Source: Cellulomonas sp. Root485 (GTDB taxonomy: Bacteria > Actinomycetota > Actinomycetes > Actinomycetales > Cellulomonadaceae). Taken from it: a DNA stretch of 64,000 nucleotides. The notes below the pieces were generated by a model, which ran no database searches, was not told the DNA's origin, and saw only the letters and a list, made by a program, of their open reading frames with translations. Made by a program: the position numbers and the translations under genes. Positions 17,001 to 25,008 of this stretch are shown here, piece after piece (position 1 is the first letter of the stretch; every line of letters starts with the position of its first letter). Location: positions 1,827,355-1,891,354 of the forward strand of contig NZ_LMFC01000001.1 in NCBI RefSeq assembly GCF_001426705.1. The letters are read 5' to 3'.

Positions 17001-17576
17001 CGCCTCGATCCCGTTCGCGCTCACGCCCGCGACCCCGGACGGGTCCCCGCCCGCGAGCGCCCGTCGCACGGATCCCTTGCGGCAGCCGGTGAGCACCAGC
17101 CACTGCCCCGCCGCGGTCGCCGCCAGCTCCTCCAGCCGGTAGTCCGCGGCGCCCTTCTGGCCCGTGCGCAGGTGTGCCTCCGCGATCGCGCGTGACAGTG
17201 CCCGGTAGCCGTCCGGCCCGCGGGCGAGCACGAGCAGGTGCGACGCCCGCGGGTCCGGGACACCCGTCGGCAGGTCCAGCACGGGCGGCCCCGGGCTGAC
17301 GCGCGCCTTCTCCCGGTGGTGTCGGCGGCCGTCCGGTGCGGGCAGGTGCAGCTCCGCCCCGAACACGGTCGGCAGCCCGACCGCCTTGGCCGCCTGCGCG
17401 AACCGCACCACGCCGTAGAGCCCGTCGTGGTCGGTGAGCGCGAGCGCACGCAGCCCCAGCCGGGACGCCTCCGCGGCGAGCTCCTCGGGCTGGCTGGCGC
17501 CGTCGAGGAAGCTGAAGGCGGAGTGCGCGTGCAGCTCGGCGTACCGCGGGGGGAAGTGCGCGGATCGCTCAGTCAT
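14001..17576 (-). CDS. dnaE2: Error-prone DNA polymerase III alpha subunit DnaE2
   Basis: 1191 residues. The N-terminal PHP domain begins YAELHAHSAFSFLDGAS, the DnaE2-type signature. The palm holds the two aspartates of PDIDVDIES near residue 435 and the third in QWDKEDCADAGLVKFDLLG near 642. The thumb, fingers, helix-hairpin-helix and OB domain follow (VAVAGVVTHRQRPGTAGG, then TTFLSLEDETGLLNVI). It performs translesion synthesis and damage-induced mutagenesis with ImuA' and ImuB. It is longer than usual DnaE2 because of a Pro/Arg/His-rich insert at about 500-570 (PNTPPPPPEKP and following). The ATG at 17576 overlaps the imuB stop by eight bases. Confidence 0.96.
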   Translation of the reverse strand: MTERSAHFPPRYAELHAHSAFSFLDGASQPEELAAEASRLGLRALALTDHDGLYGVVRFAQAAKAVGLPTVFGAELHLPAPDGRRHHREKARVSPGPPVLDLPTGVPDPRASHLLVLARGPDGYRALSRAIAEAHLRTGQKGAADYRLEELAATAAGQWLVLTGCRKGSVRRALAGGDPSGVAGVSANGIEAARTELDRLVALFGRDNVAVEVTAAGDPYDTDRADALAHLAADAGLPLVATGNVHYATPRDADLAAALAAVRARSSLEDLDGWLPGGPMAHLRSATEMLALHRRHPSAVVTAADLADECAFDLSLVAPRLPPYPVPSGHTEATWLRELVRQGALALYGPPESEKVPGAYAQLAHELDVIEDLGFPGYFLVVYDLVDFCRRNGIMAQGRGSAANSAVCYALRVTAVDAVRHGLLFERFLAPERDGPPDIDVDIESARREEVIQYVYEKHGRTHAAQVANVISYRPRSAVRDAARALGYDAGQQDAWAQSIERWGSLRPNTPPPPPEKPSSGRRPRPHVGHTDPAPATARDERRHHQASMWGNTWEPPSVLRAPKGVDTPGLVTADGHDVVPTVLPPSASDLDEIPEHVIDLADRFLRLPRHLGIHSGGMVMCDRPVIEVCPVEWARMPGRTVLQWDKEDCADAGLVKFDLLGLGMLTALRIGFGFVHEHEGEELDLHGLPAEDVQVYDLLSAADTVGVFQVESRAQMGTLPRLQPRTFYDIVIEVALIRPGPIQGGSVHPYIERAHGRQPVTYLHPLLEKSLAKTKGVPLFQEQLMQMAIDVADFTPAEADQLRRAMGSKRSTERMEAMRGRLMSGMAGHGIDESTGQEIFDKLRAFADFGFPESHAYSFAFLVYASAWLKVYHPAAFYAGLLAAQPMGFYSPQSLAADARRHGLEVLRPDVQASDVQACVERLGPAPAGGEPQLVPTPSGTGPAVPAGVRTGDGKRSLAVRLGLSSVRSVGEDVAQRVVDERRAHGPFTDLRQLVRRVQLSTTQLEALATAGALDSLGVTRREALWAAGALAQEGPDTLPGVSVGVTAPMLPGLDDVEVATADVWATGVSVDSYPTQFVRDGLDAAGVLRVEQAFRHEIGRRVAVAGVVTHRQRPGTAGGTTFLSLEDETGLLNVICSAGLWQKFRKVARTSRALVVRGRLERADGATNLVAEHLTPMSLKVRSASRDFR

Positions 17577-19299
17577 ACGTCGCCTCGCACGTCCAGCCGC
17601 CCGCCGCGCACGCCAGGAGCACCGCACGGCCGTCGTCGAACGTCACCTGCAGGTGCGCACGCAGGCCGGGGCGGTCGTCGGCCGCCACCCACCAGCGCTC
17701 GCTGAGCAGCCACGGCCCGGCCCACCCGGCGACGGCGCGGGGTGCGTCGTCCGACCCGCGCGGCAGCCATCGCACCCACGCGGGCTCCCCGCGCATCCCG
17801 CTGCGCACGTCGAGGACCACGGGCGTCCCCGACGCGTCCCGCACGTCGACCCGCTCGGGCGGGTCCAGCACCGTCGCGGGTGCGGGGTCGGGCAGCCGAC
17901 CCGGCCAGGGCCGGTCCACGGGCCGTGCCGGCTCGGTCTGCTCACCCCACGGTTGCAGGTGCACCTGGTCACGCACGTCGCGACCGCCCTGCAGGGTGGC
18001 GACGAGGAGCCCCGACCCACCGACGATCCCCTGCACCCGGTCCAGCGCCCGGTGTGCCCGCAGGTCACCGCCCGACGGCCCGCCCCACAGGCGCCCCTGC
18101 TCCGCCCCGGCGGAGGCGACGTCGAGGGCGGTGACCGCGAGGTGGACCAGGGTGACCGCCCGGGAGTCCGCGTCGGGCCAGGGGTCGGTCGGCAGGTCGT
18201 CGTGCGCCCAGGGGTCCCGGCCCGACGCGACCGCGTCGCGAGCCGCCCGCGAGCGCGCGCGGGCGGCGGGGTCGTCGGCCGCGCGTGCCCGGGCGGTCTC
18301 GACCGCGCCGGCGGCCAGCCACCCCTCCAGCTGCCAGCGGATCCGGTCGGTGATCCGCGCCGGGGTCAGCCCGCCCCAGCCGCCGAGGTCGGTGCGCCAG
18401 GTCCGCACCAGGTCGGTGCCCTCGTCGGTGCGTGCGGAGATCTGCAGCCGGCCGCAGGTCACCGAGTGCGCGACGAGCAGCGCGTGCAGCTCCTCGGCCA
18501 GCCGGCGGCCGGCGAACGTCGCCGAGTCGACCCGGTCGAGCGGGGGGTCGAGGTCGGTGGCCACCTCGAGGTCCGCCTCCGGTCGACGTCGGGCCGGCGG
18601 GCGCTCGTCGTCCCCGCGCGCGAGCAGCTGCGCCCAGGCGCCGAGCCGTCCGAAGCGGGCGTGCACGTCCGTGGGAGGCAGTGCGGCGAGGTGGCCGAGC
18701 TGCCGCAGTCCCAGGCGGTGCAGCAGGTCGACCAGCTGGGCCACCGCGGACGCGGCCTCGTCGGTGACCGCCGCGTGCACCAGCTCGCTCATCGCGCGCG
18801 GCGCCAGGTACGCGGCCGACGCCCCCGCGGGTACCACCGCACCGGTCCGGGCGGCCAGCACCGCGGCCAGCAGCCCGTCCGCGGTGCCGACCGCGCACTC
18901 GTGGCCCGAGCCGGCCGCGACCGCGTCGATGAGCTTCTCCGCCAGGGCGTCCTCGGAGCCGTGGTACCGGCTGGCGCCGCCCGCGGGCAGCAGCAGCATC
19001 CCGGCGCGGACCACCTCGATGCCCGCCACCACCGTCTCGGCCGCCGCGGCGACCGGCTCGAACAGCCGCACGTCCCGGGCGTCGTCGGCGGGCAGCAGCA
19101 CCAGCTCCGGGCAGACCCCCTGAGCCTGACGACGTCGCATCCCCCGGCGCACACCTTCCGCCCGCGCGAGGGCGGACACCGCGGTGAGCTGCCGGCCGTC
19201 GTGCACCGCGGTGGGCACGTGCGGCGGCACCTCCTCGGACGTCGCGGCGGCCACCACCGGCCAGTCCGGGACCCACAGGACGGTCGTGCGGGTGCTCAT
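17569..19299 (-). CDS. imuB: ImuB, Y-family polymerase-like mutasome subunit
   Basis: 576 residues. The Y-family fold is recognisable (TTVLWVPDWPVVAAATS at the N-terminus, TAVSALARAEGVRRGMRRRQ, HRLGLRQLGHLAALPPTDV for the helix-hairpin-helix), but the catalytic acidic residues are replaced, as in all ImuB proteins. ImuB is an adaptor that connects DnaE2 to the sliding clamp. It sits between imuA' (four-base ATGA overlap) and dnaE2 (eight-base overlap), so all three are translated together. A clamp-binding peptide is not obvious by eye. Expression is expected to be SOS-dependent through the LexA box before imuA'. Confidence 0.92.
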   Translation of the reverse strand: MSTRTTVLWVPDWPVVAAATSEEVPPHVPTAVHDGRQLTAVSALARAEGVRRGMRRRQAQGVCPELVLLPADDARDVRLFEPVAAAAETVVAGIEVVRAGMLLLPAGGASRYHGSEDALAEKLIDAVAAGSGHECAVGTADGLLAAVLAARTGAVVPAGASAAYLAPRAMSELVHAAVTDEAASAVAQLVDLLHRLGLRQLGHLAALPPTDVHARFGRLGAWAQLLARGDDERPPARRRPEADLEVATDLDPPLDRVDSATFAGRRLAEELHALLVAHSVTCGRLQISARTDEGTDLVRTWRTDLGGWGGLTPARITDRIRWQLEGWLAAGAVETARARAADDPAARARSRAARDAVASGRDPWAHDDLPTDPWPDADSRAVTLVHLAVTALDVASAGAEQGRLWGGPSGGDLRAHRALDRVQGIVGGSGLLVATLQGGRDVRDQVHLQPWGEQTEPARPVDRPWPGRLPDPAPATVLDPPERVDVRDASGTPVVLDVRSGMRGEPAWVRWLPRGSDDAPRAVAGWAGPWLLSERWWVAADDRPGLRAHLQVTFDDGRAVLLACAAGGWTCEATYD

Positions 19300-20114
19300 C
19301 CGACGAGCCTCAGACCGGCCGCCGGGGCCTGGGCGGGCTGCGCAGGTACGGGCACAGGCACAGAGCCGATCGGCAGGGTCAGGTCCAGCGTGCGAGGCAC
19401 GGCGGCGCTCCCGCGGCCGGTGCGGAGCAGCCGGATCTCGTGCGTGCGCAGCCGTCCCTCGCCCGCGTCGATCCCCGTCCACCGGCCTGACTCGACCGTG
19501 AGCACCACCCCGGCGCCGGGCCAGTCGACCGTCGACAGGAGCACCGACCCGCGGTCCCGGGCGCGCGCGGACAGCTTGCGGCGGTCGGTGTCCGTCAGCG
19601 CGGCCTCCGGTCCGACGACCACCACGTCGACGCCGTCGAGCAGCGCCGCCACCACGGTCGGCGCCTCGAGACCGGGGCGCGGGACCACGGCCAGCCTGTC
19701 GAGAGAGACGCCGGCCTGGGCCGCTGCGAGCAGGCCGATGGTGGGCTGGCCGACCACGGCGGCCCACGCCCCGCCGGCGCACGCGTGCGCGAGCACGGCC
19801 AGCACCAGCGACGTCGACCCCGTGACCACCGTGGTGCCACCACGACGCAGCCCCTCGGGCAGGATCGGGGCCAGCGGCGGCGGGACCGCCATCGGGGGGC
19901 GCTCGCTGGTGATGATCCCGGTGGTCGGCTGCTCGGCGGGGACCTCGGGCAGGTGCGGCAGCACCACCAGCGCTGGCGCATCGCTCGCCTCCGGCGGGAC
20001 CTCACGGCCCTCCGGCGGAAGCACGCTGCGCGCCCCTGTGCGCTGCTCCGCGCGGGCGAGAGCTGCCCGGGCGAGCACGGCACGGTCCTCGCGCGACAGG
20101 GTGCCGACGGCCAT
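19296..20114 (-). CDS. imuA': ImuA' mutasome subunit
   Basis: 272 residues. It is distantly RecA-like: a hydrophobic core with GGTTVVTGSTSLVLAVLA, where the P-loop lysine seems lost, and VDVVVVGPEAALTD. It matches the ImuA' of actinobacterial imuA'-imuB-dnaE2 cassettes, where it binds ImuB and is needed for induced mutagenesis. ATG 20114 is chosen because GGGAGGAGG precedes it; an earlier ATG (20171) lies inside the LexA operator. It overlaps imuB by ATGA. The N-terminal 90 residues are variable and Pro-rich. Confidence 0.88.
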   Translation of the reverse strand: MAVGTLSREDRAVLARAALARAEQRTGARSVLPPEGREVPPEASDAPALVVLPHLPEVPAEQPTTGIITSERPPMAVPPPLAPILPEGLRRGGTTVVTGSTSLVLAVLAHACAGGAWAAVVGQPTIGLLAAAQAGVSLDRLAVVPRPGLEAPTVVAALLDGVDVVVVGPEAALTDTDRRKLSARARDRGSVLLSTVDWPGAGVVLTVESGRWTGIDAGEGRLRTHEIRLLRTGRGSAAVPRTLDLTLPIGSVPVPVPAQPAQAPAAGLRLVG

Positions 20115-20163
20115 GCGATCCTCCTCCCGATCAGCCGATGAGAGGGTGCTCCCGGAGACCTCA

Positions 20164-20179
20164 TCGAACATCTGTTCGA
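20164..20179 (-). promoter_or_regulatory. LexA SOS box of the mutasome operon
   Basis: TCGAACATCTGTTCGA is a near-perfect palindrome and matches the actinobacterial LexA consensus TCGAAC-N4-GTTCGA in every fixed position. It lies 50 bases before the imuA' start and just after the predicted transcription start, where LexA would block the polymerase. Confidence 0.93.
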
Positions 20180-20187
20180 AGTATCTC

Positions 20188-20217
20188 AGTACACGCTGAC
20201 ACTCGTCGCACTGTCAA
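20188..20217 (-). promoter_or_regulatory. Core promoter of imuA'-imuB-dnaE2
   Basis: On the minus strand a consensus -35 TTGACA (20217-20212) is followed after 18 bases by TGTACT (20193-20188), an imperfect -10. The LexA box begins about nine bases downstream. The -35 is unusually good for this genome. Confidence 0.6.
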
Positions 20218-20341
20218 TTCACTGTCACTCCGGCGTCGCCCGGTCGGGGGACGGTCGGCGTGCCAGCGCCCGCGACGTCGCAGGTCTCGGCTATGTTCTC
20301 GTCGCCCGGCAGCGTGGCCGGCGTCAGCAGAGAGGCACGCC

Positions 20342-21010
20342 ATGGGAGTCGTCGTCGGGATCTACCGCCTCGCACTGGCCGGGATCGGCCTGCTCGCGCT
20401 GTTCTGGGCACCGAGCACCGGTCTGACGTTCGACCTCGAGGACTACGTCTACTTCACCAACCAGTCGAACCTGCTGCTGGCTGTCGTGATGCTCTGGGGC
20501 GGCATCGCTGTCCTCGCCCGACGCACGGAACCCGCACCGTGGCTCTTCGGCGCGGTGACGCTCTTCATCCTCATCACCGGGCTGGTCTCGTACCTCATCC
20601 TGGACCCGGCACCTCCCGGCGAGGAGATCGTCGCGCTCGGCCTGACCCGGGACCAGATCGTGCACCGCCTGACCCCGATCATGGCGTTCGTGCACTTCGC
20701 GCTGATGGTCCCGCACCGCAGCCTGCGCATCCGCAACGCCGCGTACTGGCTGCTCTACCCGGTGGCGTACTGCGCGTTCACCACGGTCCGCGGGCTGCTG
20801 AGCCCGGGGAGCGACTACCCGTACGGGTTCATCGACGTCTCCGAGCTGGGCTACGGCGGCCTGCTGCTCAACGTGCTGATCTACGGCGTCGGCTTCTTCG
20901 TCCTGGGTCTCGCGCTCGTGGGTCTCGACCGGGTCCTGCCCGCGCAGGCGATCGTGGGACGTCGCGTTCCCGAGCCGACCCCGCGCGCGCCCCTGATCCC
21001 CGCGCCATGA
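20342..21010 (+). CDS. Pr6Pr-family membrane protein
   Basis: 222 residues, six hydrophobic segments (IYRLALAGIGLLALFW, LLLAVVMLWGGIAVLA, WLFGAVTLFILITGLVSYLI, RLTPIMAFVHFALM, YWLLYPVAYCAFTTVRG, LLLNVLIYGVGFFVLGLALV). The DYPYGFIDVSELGYGG loop is typical of the Pr6Pr family. The function is unknown. It is divergent from the mutasome operon. A possible -10 (TATGTT, 20292-20297) gives a leader of about 38 nt with GAGAGG before the ATG. There is no sign that it belongs to the SOS response, though the LexA box is only 180 bp away. Confidence 0.8.
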   Translation: MGVVVGIYRLALAGIGLLALFWAPSTGLTFDLEDYVYFTNQSNLLLAVVMLWGGIAVLARRTEPAPWLFGAVTLFILITGLVSYLILDPAPPGEEIVALGLTRDQIVHRLTPIMAFVHFALMVPHRSLRIRNAAYWLLYPVAYCAFTTVRGLLSPGSDYPYGFIDVSELGYGGLLLNVLIYGVGFFVLGLALVGLDRVLPAQAIVGRRVPEPTPRAPLIPAP

Positions 21011-21017
21011 TGTCGCC

Positions 21018-21542
21018 ATGGCCGTGAACCTCACCCGTCCCGTCGCACCCGACCCCTACTCCCTGCTCCCGTCGGTGCCCGGCTTCGCCCTGACCAGCGA
21101 GGACTTCACGCCCGGCGAGCGCCTCCCGGACGTCCACACCAACACCGACGCGGGCAGCAACGTCTCGCCCCAGCTGTCGTGGGAGGGCTTCCCCGACGCC
21201 ACGAAGTCGTTCCTGGTGAGCTGCTTCGACCCGGACGCCCCCGGTCCCGCCGGCTGGTGGCACTGGACGGTGGTCGACGTCCCGGTGACCACCACCTCGC
21301 TCCCCGCAGGCGCCGAGCTGCCCGCCGGGGCGTTCGCACTGCGCGGGGACGACGGCGAGGCCCGGTACGTGGGCGCCGCTCCCCCGCCCGGCGACCAGGT
21401 GCACCGGTACTTCTTCGTCGTGCACGCCCTCGACGTGCCCTCCCTCGGCCTCGGGCCGGACACGACGCCGGGCGCCGCGAACACCGCGGTGCTGTTCCAC
21501 ACGCTCGCCCGGGCGGTCCTCGTCGGGACCTACCAGCAGTGA
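21018..21542 (+). CDS. YbhB/YbcL-type phosphatidylethanolamine-binding protein (PEBP)
   Basis: 174 residues, PEBP fold. The two signature blocks are visible: SCFDPDAPGPAGWWHWTVVDV-like text near the middle (DPDAP, W-H-W) and HRYFFVVHALDV later. They line the anion-binding pocket. Bacterial members are soluble and of uncertain function. Eight bases separate it from the membrane protein gene upstream, and its stop overlaps the next GTG by four bases, so it is inside an operon. Confidence 0.9.
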   Translation: MAVNLTRPVAPDPYSLLPSVPGFALTSEDFTPGERLPDVHTNTDAGSNVSPQLSWEGFPDATKSFLVSCFDPDAPGPAGWWHWTVVDVPVTTTSLPAGAELPAGAFALRGDDGEARYVGAAPPPGDQVHRYFFVVHALDVPSLGLGPDTTPGAANTAVLFHTLARAVLVGTYQQ

Positions 21543-22105
21543 CGCTCGGCACGCTGACCTGGGTGCGCGCCCTCGACCGTCCCGACCTGCTCGCCGTCCC
21601 CACGCTCGCCGCGATCGAGGCCTGGGCCGCGCAGGACCCCACGGTGGCGGAGGCCGTCCTGGTGACGGAGATCGACCCCGACCTGGCGGACACGGCCGCA
21701 CTCACCGAGGCGTTCGGGCTGCCGCCCGCTGCGTCCGCCAACTGCGTGCTCGTCGCGGGTCGCCGCGAGGGTGAGGAGCGCGTGGCCGCGGCCGTGGTGC
21801 GGGCCACCACCCGAGCCGACGTGAACGCCACGGTCAAGCGGCTGCTCGACGTCCGCAAGGCGTCGTTCCTGCCCATGGACCGCGCGGTCGAGGAGTCAGG
21901 GATGGAGTACGGCGGCATCACCCCGCTCGGCCTGCCCACCCGCTACCGCGTGCTGGTGGACGGCCGCGTCGCGGTCGACGACCCCGACGCCGGGCCGACC
22001 GTCATCATCGGCAGCGGGGTACGCCGCTCGAAGCTCGCGCTGCCCGGAGCACTCCTGGCCCGGGCCCCGGGCGTCGCCCTGGTCGACGGGCTCGCGCTCT
22101 CCTGA
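21539..22105 (+). CDS. YbaK/EbsC-type aminoacyl-tRNA deacylase family protein
   Basis: 188 residues. The YbaK fold is shown by AVVRATTRADVNATVKRLLD, then VRKASFLPMDRAVEESGMEYGGITPLG and IIGSGVRRSKLALPGALLA. The conserved Lys and the GGITP block form the pocket that hydrolyses mischarged tRNA in YbaK and ProX. Whether this one edits tRNA is inferred. GTG 21539 overlaps the PEBP stop as GTGA, which fixes the start. Confidence 0.85.
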   Translation: MTLGTLTWVRALDRPDLLAVPTLAAIEAWAAQDPTVAEAVLVTEIDPDLADTAALTEAFGLPPAASANCVLVAGRREGEERVAAAVVRATTRADVNATVKRLLDVRKASFLPMDRAVEESGMEYGGITPLGLPTRYRVLVDGRVAVDDPDAGPTVIIGSGVRRSKLALPGALLARAPGVALVDGLALS

Positions 22106-22153
22106 CCGGTCGACCCGGCACCGCCGTGGGCGACCGTCGCTAAGGTGCCCGTC

Positions 22154-23092
22154 ATGAGCCGGACGACGAACCGCGTCATCCGCGACCGGTCCGTCTGCCA
22201 CAGGCACGGGATCGCGGGGGTTCTCGTGCGGCCCGCATCGGGCGCCGACTCCGCGGTCGTGGTGATCGGCGGCTCCGAGGGCGGGATGCACGAGCGTGAC
22301 GCCGTCGCGCTCGCCGAGGAGGGCTTCGCGGCGCTCGCCCTCGCGTACTTCGGCGCACCCGGCGTGCCGTCCGTCCTCGTGGACGTCCCGCTCGAGTACT
22401 TCACGCGAGCACTCGACCTGCTCGAGGCGCAGGGGTTCGCGCCGGGCTCGATCGGGCTGCTCGGCGGGTCCCGTGGCGGTGAGGCGGCACTCCTGGTGGG
22501 CAGCCGCGACGAGCGGGTCGGGTCGGTGGTCAGCATCGTCGGCAGCGGCGTGGTCACCCCGGGGATCGACTACGAGGCGGGCCGGCTGGACGCCATCCTG
22601 CAGTCGTCCGGACCGGCCTGGACCATCGACGGCGAGCCGCTGCCGTTCCTGCCCTACGAGGTCACCCCCGAGCTGGTGCGGGCCATCGAGAACCACGAAC
22701 CGGTGGCCCTGCGCGACGCGTTCGCCGCCCTGCCGACGGATCCGGCCGCCCTGGACCTCGTGAGCATCCCCGTGGAGCGGATCCGCGGCGGCGTCCTGCT
22801 GGTGGCCGGCAGTGACGACCAGATGTGGGACTCCCCCGGCTACAACCAGGTCGCCGCCGACCGCCTGGCCGATCACGCGTACCCGTGGGCGAACGTCGTG
22901 CTCGACTCCGTCGGCCACCTGATAGCGGGACCGCCGGGCGGCGTCTCGACCAGCCTGAGCCCGGGTCCCGGGGTCACGTTCCGCAACGGCGGCGACCCGG
23001 TGCTCACCGCGCACGCCCGCAAGGAGACCTGGTCGCGCACCCTCGGCTTCCTGCGCTACACGCTGCCCCGCGAGGAACCGACGGAGGACTGA
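22154..23092 (+). CDS. BAAT/acyl-CoA thioester hydrolase-like protein
   Basis: 312 residues. It has the C-terminal domain of bile-acid acyltransferase/acyl-CoA thioesterases: VIGGSEGGMHERDA at the oxyanion strand, nucleophile elbow LLGGSRGGEAAL, VAGSDDQMWDS for the acid and a histidine in SVGHLIAGPPGG. The N-terminal BAAT domain is absent, as in many bacterial members. Substrate unknown. ATG 22154 lies seven bases after TAAGGT and has no ribosome binding site, so the message is probably leaderless. This rules out the GTG at 22145. Confidence 0.85.
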   Translation: MSRTTNRVIRDRSVCHRHGIAGVLVRPASGADSAVVVIGGSEGGMHERDAVALAEEGFAALALAYFGAPGVPSVLVDVPLEYFTRALDLLEAQGFAPGSIGLLGGSRGGEAALLVGSRDERVGSVVSIVGSGVVTPGIDYEAGRLDAILQSSGPAWTIDGEPLPFLPYEVTPELVRAIENHEPVALRDAFAALPTDPAALDLVSIPVERIRGGVLLVAGSDDQMWDSPGYNQVAADRLADHAYPWANVVLDSVGHLIAGPPGGVSTSLSPGPGVTFRNGGDPVLTAHARKETWSRTLGFLRYTLPREEPTED

Positions 23093-23143
23093 GTCACGCC
23101 CGCGGACGGGTCGTCCCGGGTCGAGCGACGCCGGCGGGGGTCC

Positions 23144-24100
23144 CTACTCGCTCCCTGGGCCGTCGCCGAACGCGCCGAGCTCACCGACCTGCCGACCCGG
23201 CCCCGACGACGCCCAGTCGTCGAGAAGGGCACGCACGTGCTCCTCGCGCCCGGCGACACCGAACCTGCGGGCGCTCCGCCACGAGCCCTCCGGCTGTCCG
23301 TGGTCGTGCGCGCCGGGACGCCCCTCGCTGCACGCCTTGCACAGGATCTGGAAGCTCGACGTCCAGTCCTCCGCCGCCAGACCTCGGCCGTCCGCGAGCG
23401 CGGAGAGCGCCTGCGCGTCCGCCTGCTCGTGCGCCTCCACCTGCACCGTCCAGGTGAGCAGGGGCGAACGTTCGAGCAGCGCGAGCTCGTTGAACACAGG
23501 AACCCACGACGTGCCGTTGAACCTCTCGCCGAGCGGGGACCCGTCGATGAGCACGACGTCGCCGTAACGGTGTCCGGACTCCGGCAGCGGCACGTTGACG
23601 ATCCGCGCATGCCCCGGTGACAGCCGCTCGGTCCAGACGACCTCGGTCTCGTGCACGACACCGTCGATCTCGAACGGCTCCGCGCCCAGGTCGGTGTCGG
23701 TGGGGTTCAGTCGGACCGGCACCATGCCGAGCCGCATCGTCAGGGGACCGTCGCCCTCGGGGACGTCCACGCCGTACCGGTCCCACGCGCGGCGGGCGGA
23801 CGCCCAGTCGCCGAGCGCCGTCGCGGCGATCCCCAGGTTCCACGCGGCCGGGTTGCCGTCCCGGTCGGGCGGGGCGCCGTCCAGGGCTCGGGCGTTCAGC
23901 CGCGCCGACTCCACCCAGTCGCGGCGCCGCTTCGCGAACAGGCCGAGGTCGAACCAGAACCCCCGCGCTCCGGGGTCCGCGGCGACGATCAGCCAGGCGA
24001 GGCGTTCTGCCTCGACGCGGTCTCCAGCATCGTCCGCGACCGTGTACGCCGCCCGGAGCCGCTCCATGTCGTCGCCGTCCCGGCGTCGCCTCAGTCGCAT
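23144..24100 (-). CDS. Tetratricopeptide-like protein of unknown function
   Basis: 318 residues. The first 110 residues contain TPR-like helix pairs (AERLAWLIVAADPGARGFWF, NPAAWNLGIAATALGDWASA). The rest (RLSPGHARIVNVPLPESGHR, TWTVQVEAHEQADAQALSAL) is a mixed alpha/beta domain I do not recognise, with two Cys in ILCKACSEG followed by HDHG that could bind metal. No signal peptide or membrane segment. I chose ATG 24100 but ATG 24067 is also possible. It stands alone, convergent with the thioesterase-like gene. Confidence 0.65.
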   Translation of the reverse strand: MRLRRRRDGDDMERLRAAYTVADDAGDRVEAERLAWLIVAADPGARGFWFDLGLFAKRRRDWVESARLNARALDGAPPDRDGNPAAWNLGIAATALGDWASARRAWDRYGVDVPEGDGPLTMRLGMVPVRLNPTDTDLGAEPFEIDGVVHETEVVWTERLSPGHARIVNVPLPESGHRYGDVVLIDGSPLGERFNGTSWVPVFNELALLERSPLLTWTVQVEAHEQADAQALSALADGRGLAAEDWTSSFQILCKACSEGRPGAHDHGQPEGSWRSARRFGVAGREEHVRALLDDWASSGPGRQVGELGAFGDGPGSE

Positions 24101-24170
24101 GGCAGCCGATGGTGCCACGGAGCGGGGTGCCGATGGCCGCGAACCACCGGAGGTCGTGCGGCGGCCGTCC

Positions 24171-25004
24171 TCACACCGCGGGGAGCCGCGTGGCCCAGAA
24201 CGCGACGGCCGCGGCCGCGGCCACGTTGAGCGAGTCCACCCCGCCGGCCATCGGGATGCGCACCACCAGGTCGGACTCCGCGACGGTCATCGGCTTGAGC
24301 CCGTGCCCTTCGGCGCCGAGCACCAGCGCGAGCCGTTCGGGCGGGTCGGCGACGAGCTCGTCGAGCGTGATGGAGTCGTCGGACAGGGCCAGCGCGGCGG
24401 TGACGAAGCCCGCCTCGCGCAGCACGGAGATGCCGTCGGGCCACGGGTCGATGCGGGTCCACGGCACCTGGAACACGGTCCCCATCGACACCCGGACCGA
24501 CCGCCGGTAGAGCGGGTCGGCGCACCGCGGGGTCACCAGCACGGCGTCGACCCCGAGCGCGGCCGCGGACCGGAAGGCGGCCCCGACGTTGGTGTGGTCG
24601 ACGATGTCCTCCAGCACGGCGACGCGGCGAGCGCCGGCGAGCAGGGCGGCCACAGGCGCGAGCACCGGTCGGTGCATCGCGGCGAGCGCCCCGCGGTGCA
24701 CGTGGAAACCGGTGATCGCCTCGAGCACGGGCTCCTCGGCGACGTACACGGGGACCACCGTGTCGTCGGCGGGCAGCCCGGCCAGCAGGCGTTCGAGGTC
24801 CGGGAGCCAGCGCGGCGACAGCAGCACGGACCGCGGTCGGTGGCCGGCCGCGAGCGCACGGCCCAGGACGGTCGAGCTCTCGGCGATGTAGAGACCCTTG
24901 GCGGGCTCCTGCCGGGAGCGCAACGCGACGTCGGTCAGCGAGACGTAGTCGGCGAGCCGCTCGTCGGCGGGGTCGGTGACGGGCTGGGGGGAGGCGACGG
25001 GCAC
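24171..25004 (-). CDS. TrmH/SpoU-family RNA methyltransferase
   Basis: 277 residues. The SPOUT knot motifs are clear: motif 1 EDIVDHTNVGAAFRSAAALG, motif 2 LALVLGAEGHGL and motif 3 VRIPMAGGVDSLNVAAAAA. The N-terminal substrate-binding domain begins KGLYIAESSTVLGRAL. It methylates the 2'-OH of a tRNA or rRNA nucleotide using S-adenosylmethionine; which nucleotide cannot be told. It starts with GTG four bases after the xylanase stop and is therefore the last gene of the MFS-GH10 operon. Confidence 0.92.
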   Translation of the reverse strand: MPVASPQPVTDPADERLADYVSLTDVALRSRQEPAKGLYIAESSTVLGRALAAGHRPRSVLLSPRWLPDLERLLAGLPADDTVVPVYVAEEPVLEAITGFHVHRGALAAMHRPVLAPVAALLAGARRVAVLEDIVDHTNVGAAFRSAAALGVDAVLVTPRCADPLYRRSVRVSMGTVFQVPWTRIDPWPDGISVLREAGFVTAALALSDDSITLDELVADPPERLALVLGAEGHGLKPMTVAESDLVVRIPMAGGVDSLNVAAAAAVAFWATRLPAV

Positions 25005-25008
25005 CGCC

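Noticed and set aside
14052..17195. A reading frame of more than 1000 codons on the strand opposite dnaE2
   Set aside because: Antisense frames stay open in high-GC coding DNA. The protein text is low-complexity Arg/Pro/Val-rich, with no domains, and dnaE2 explains the region fully.
20342..21010. Membrane protein gene as part of the SOS regulon
   Set aside because: It is divergent from the LexA box, and its own promoter candidate lies more than 100 bp away with no second box.
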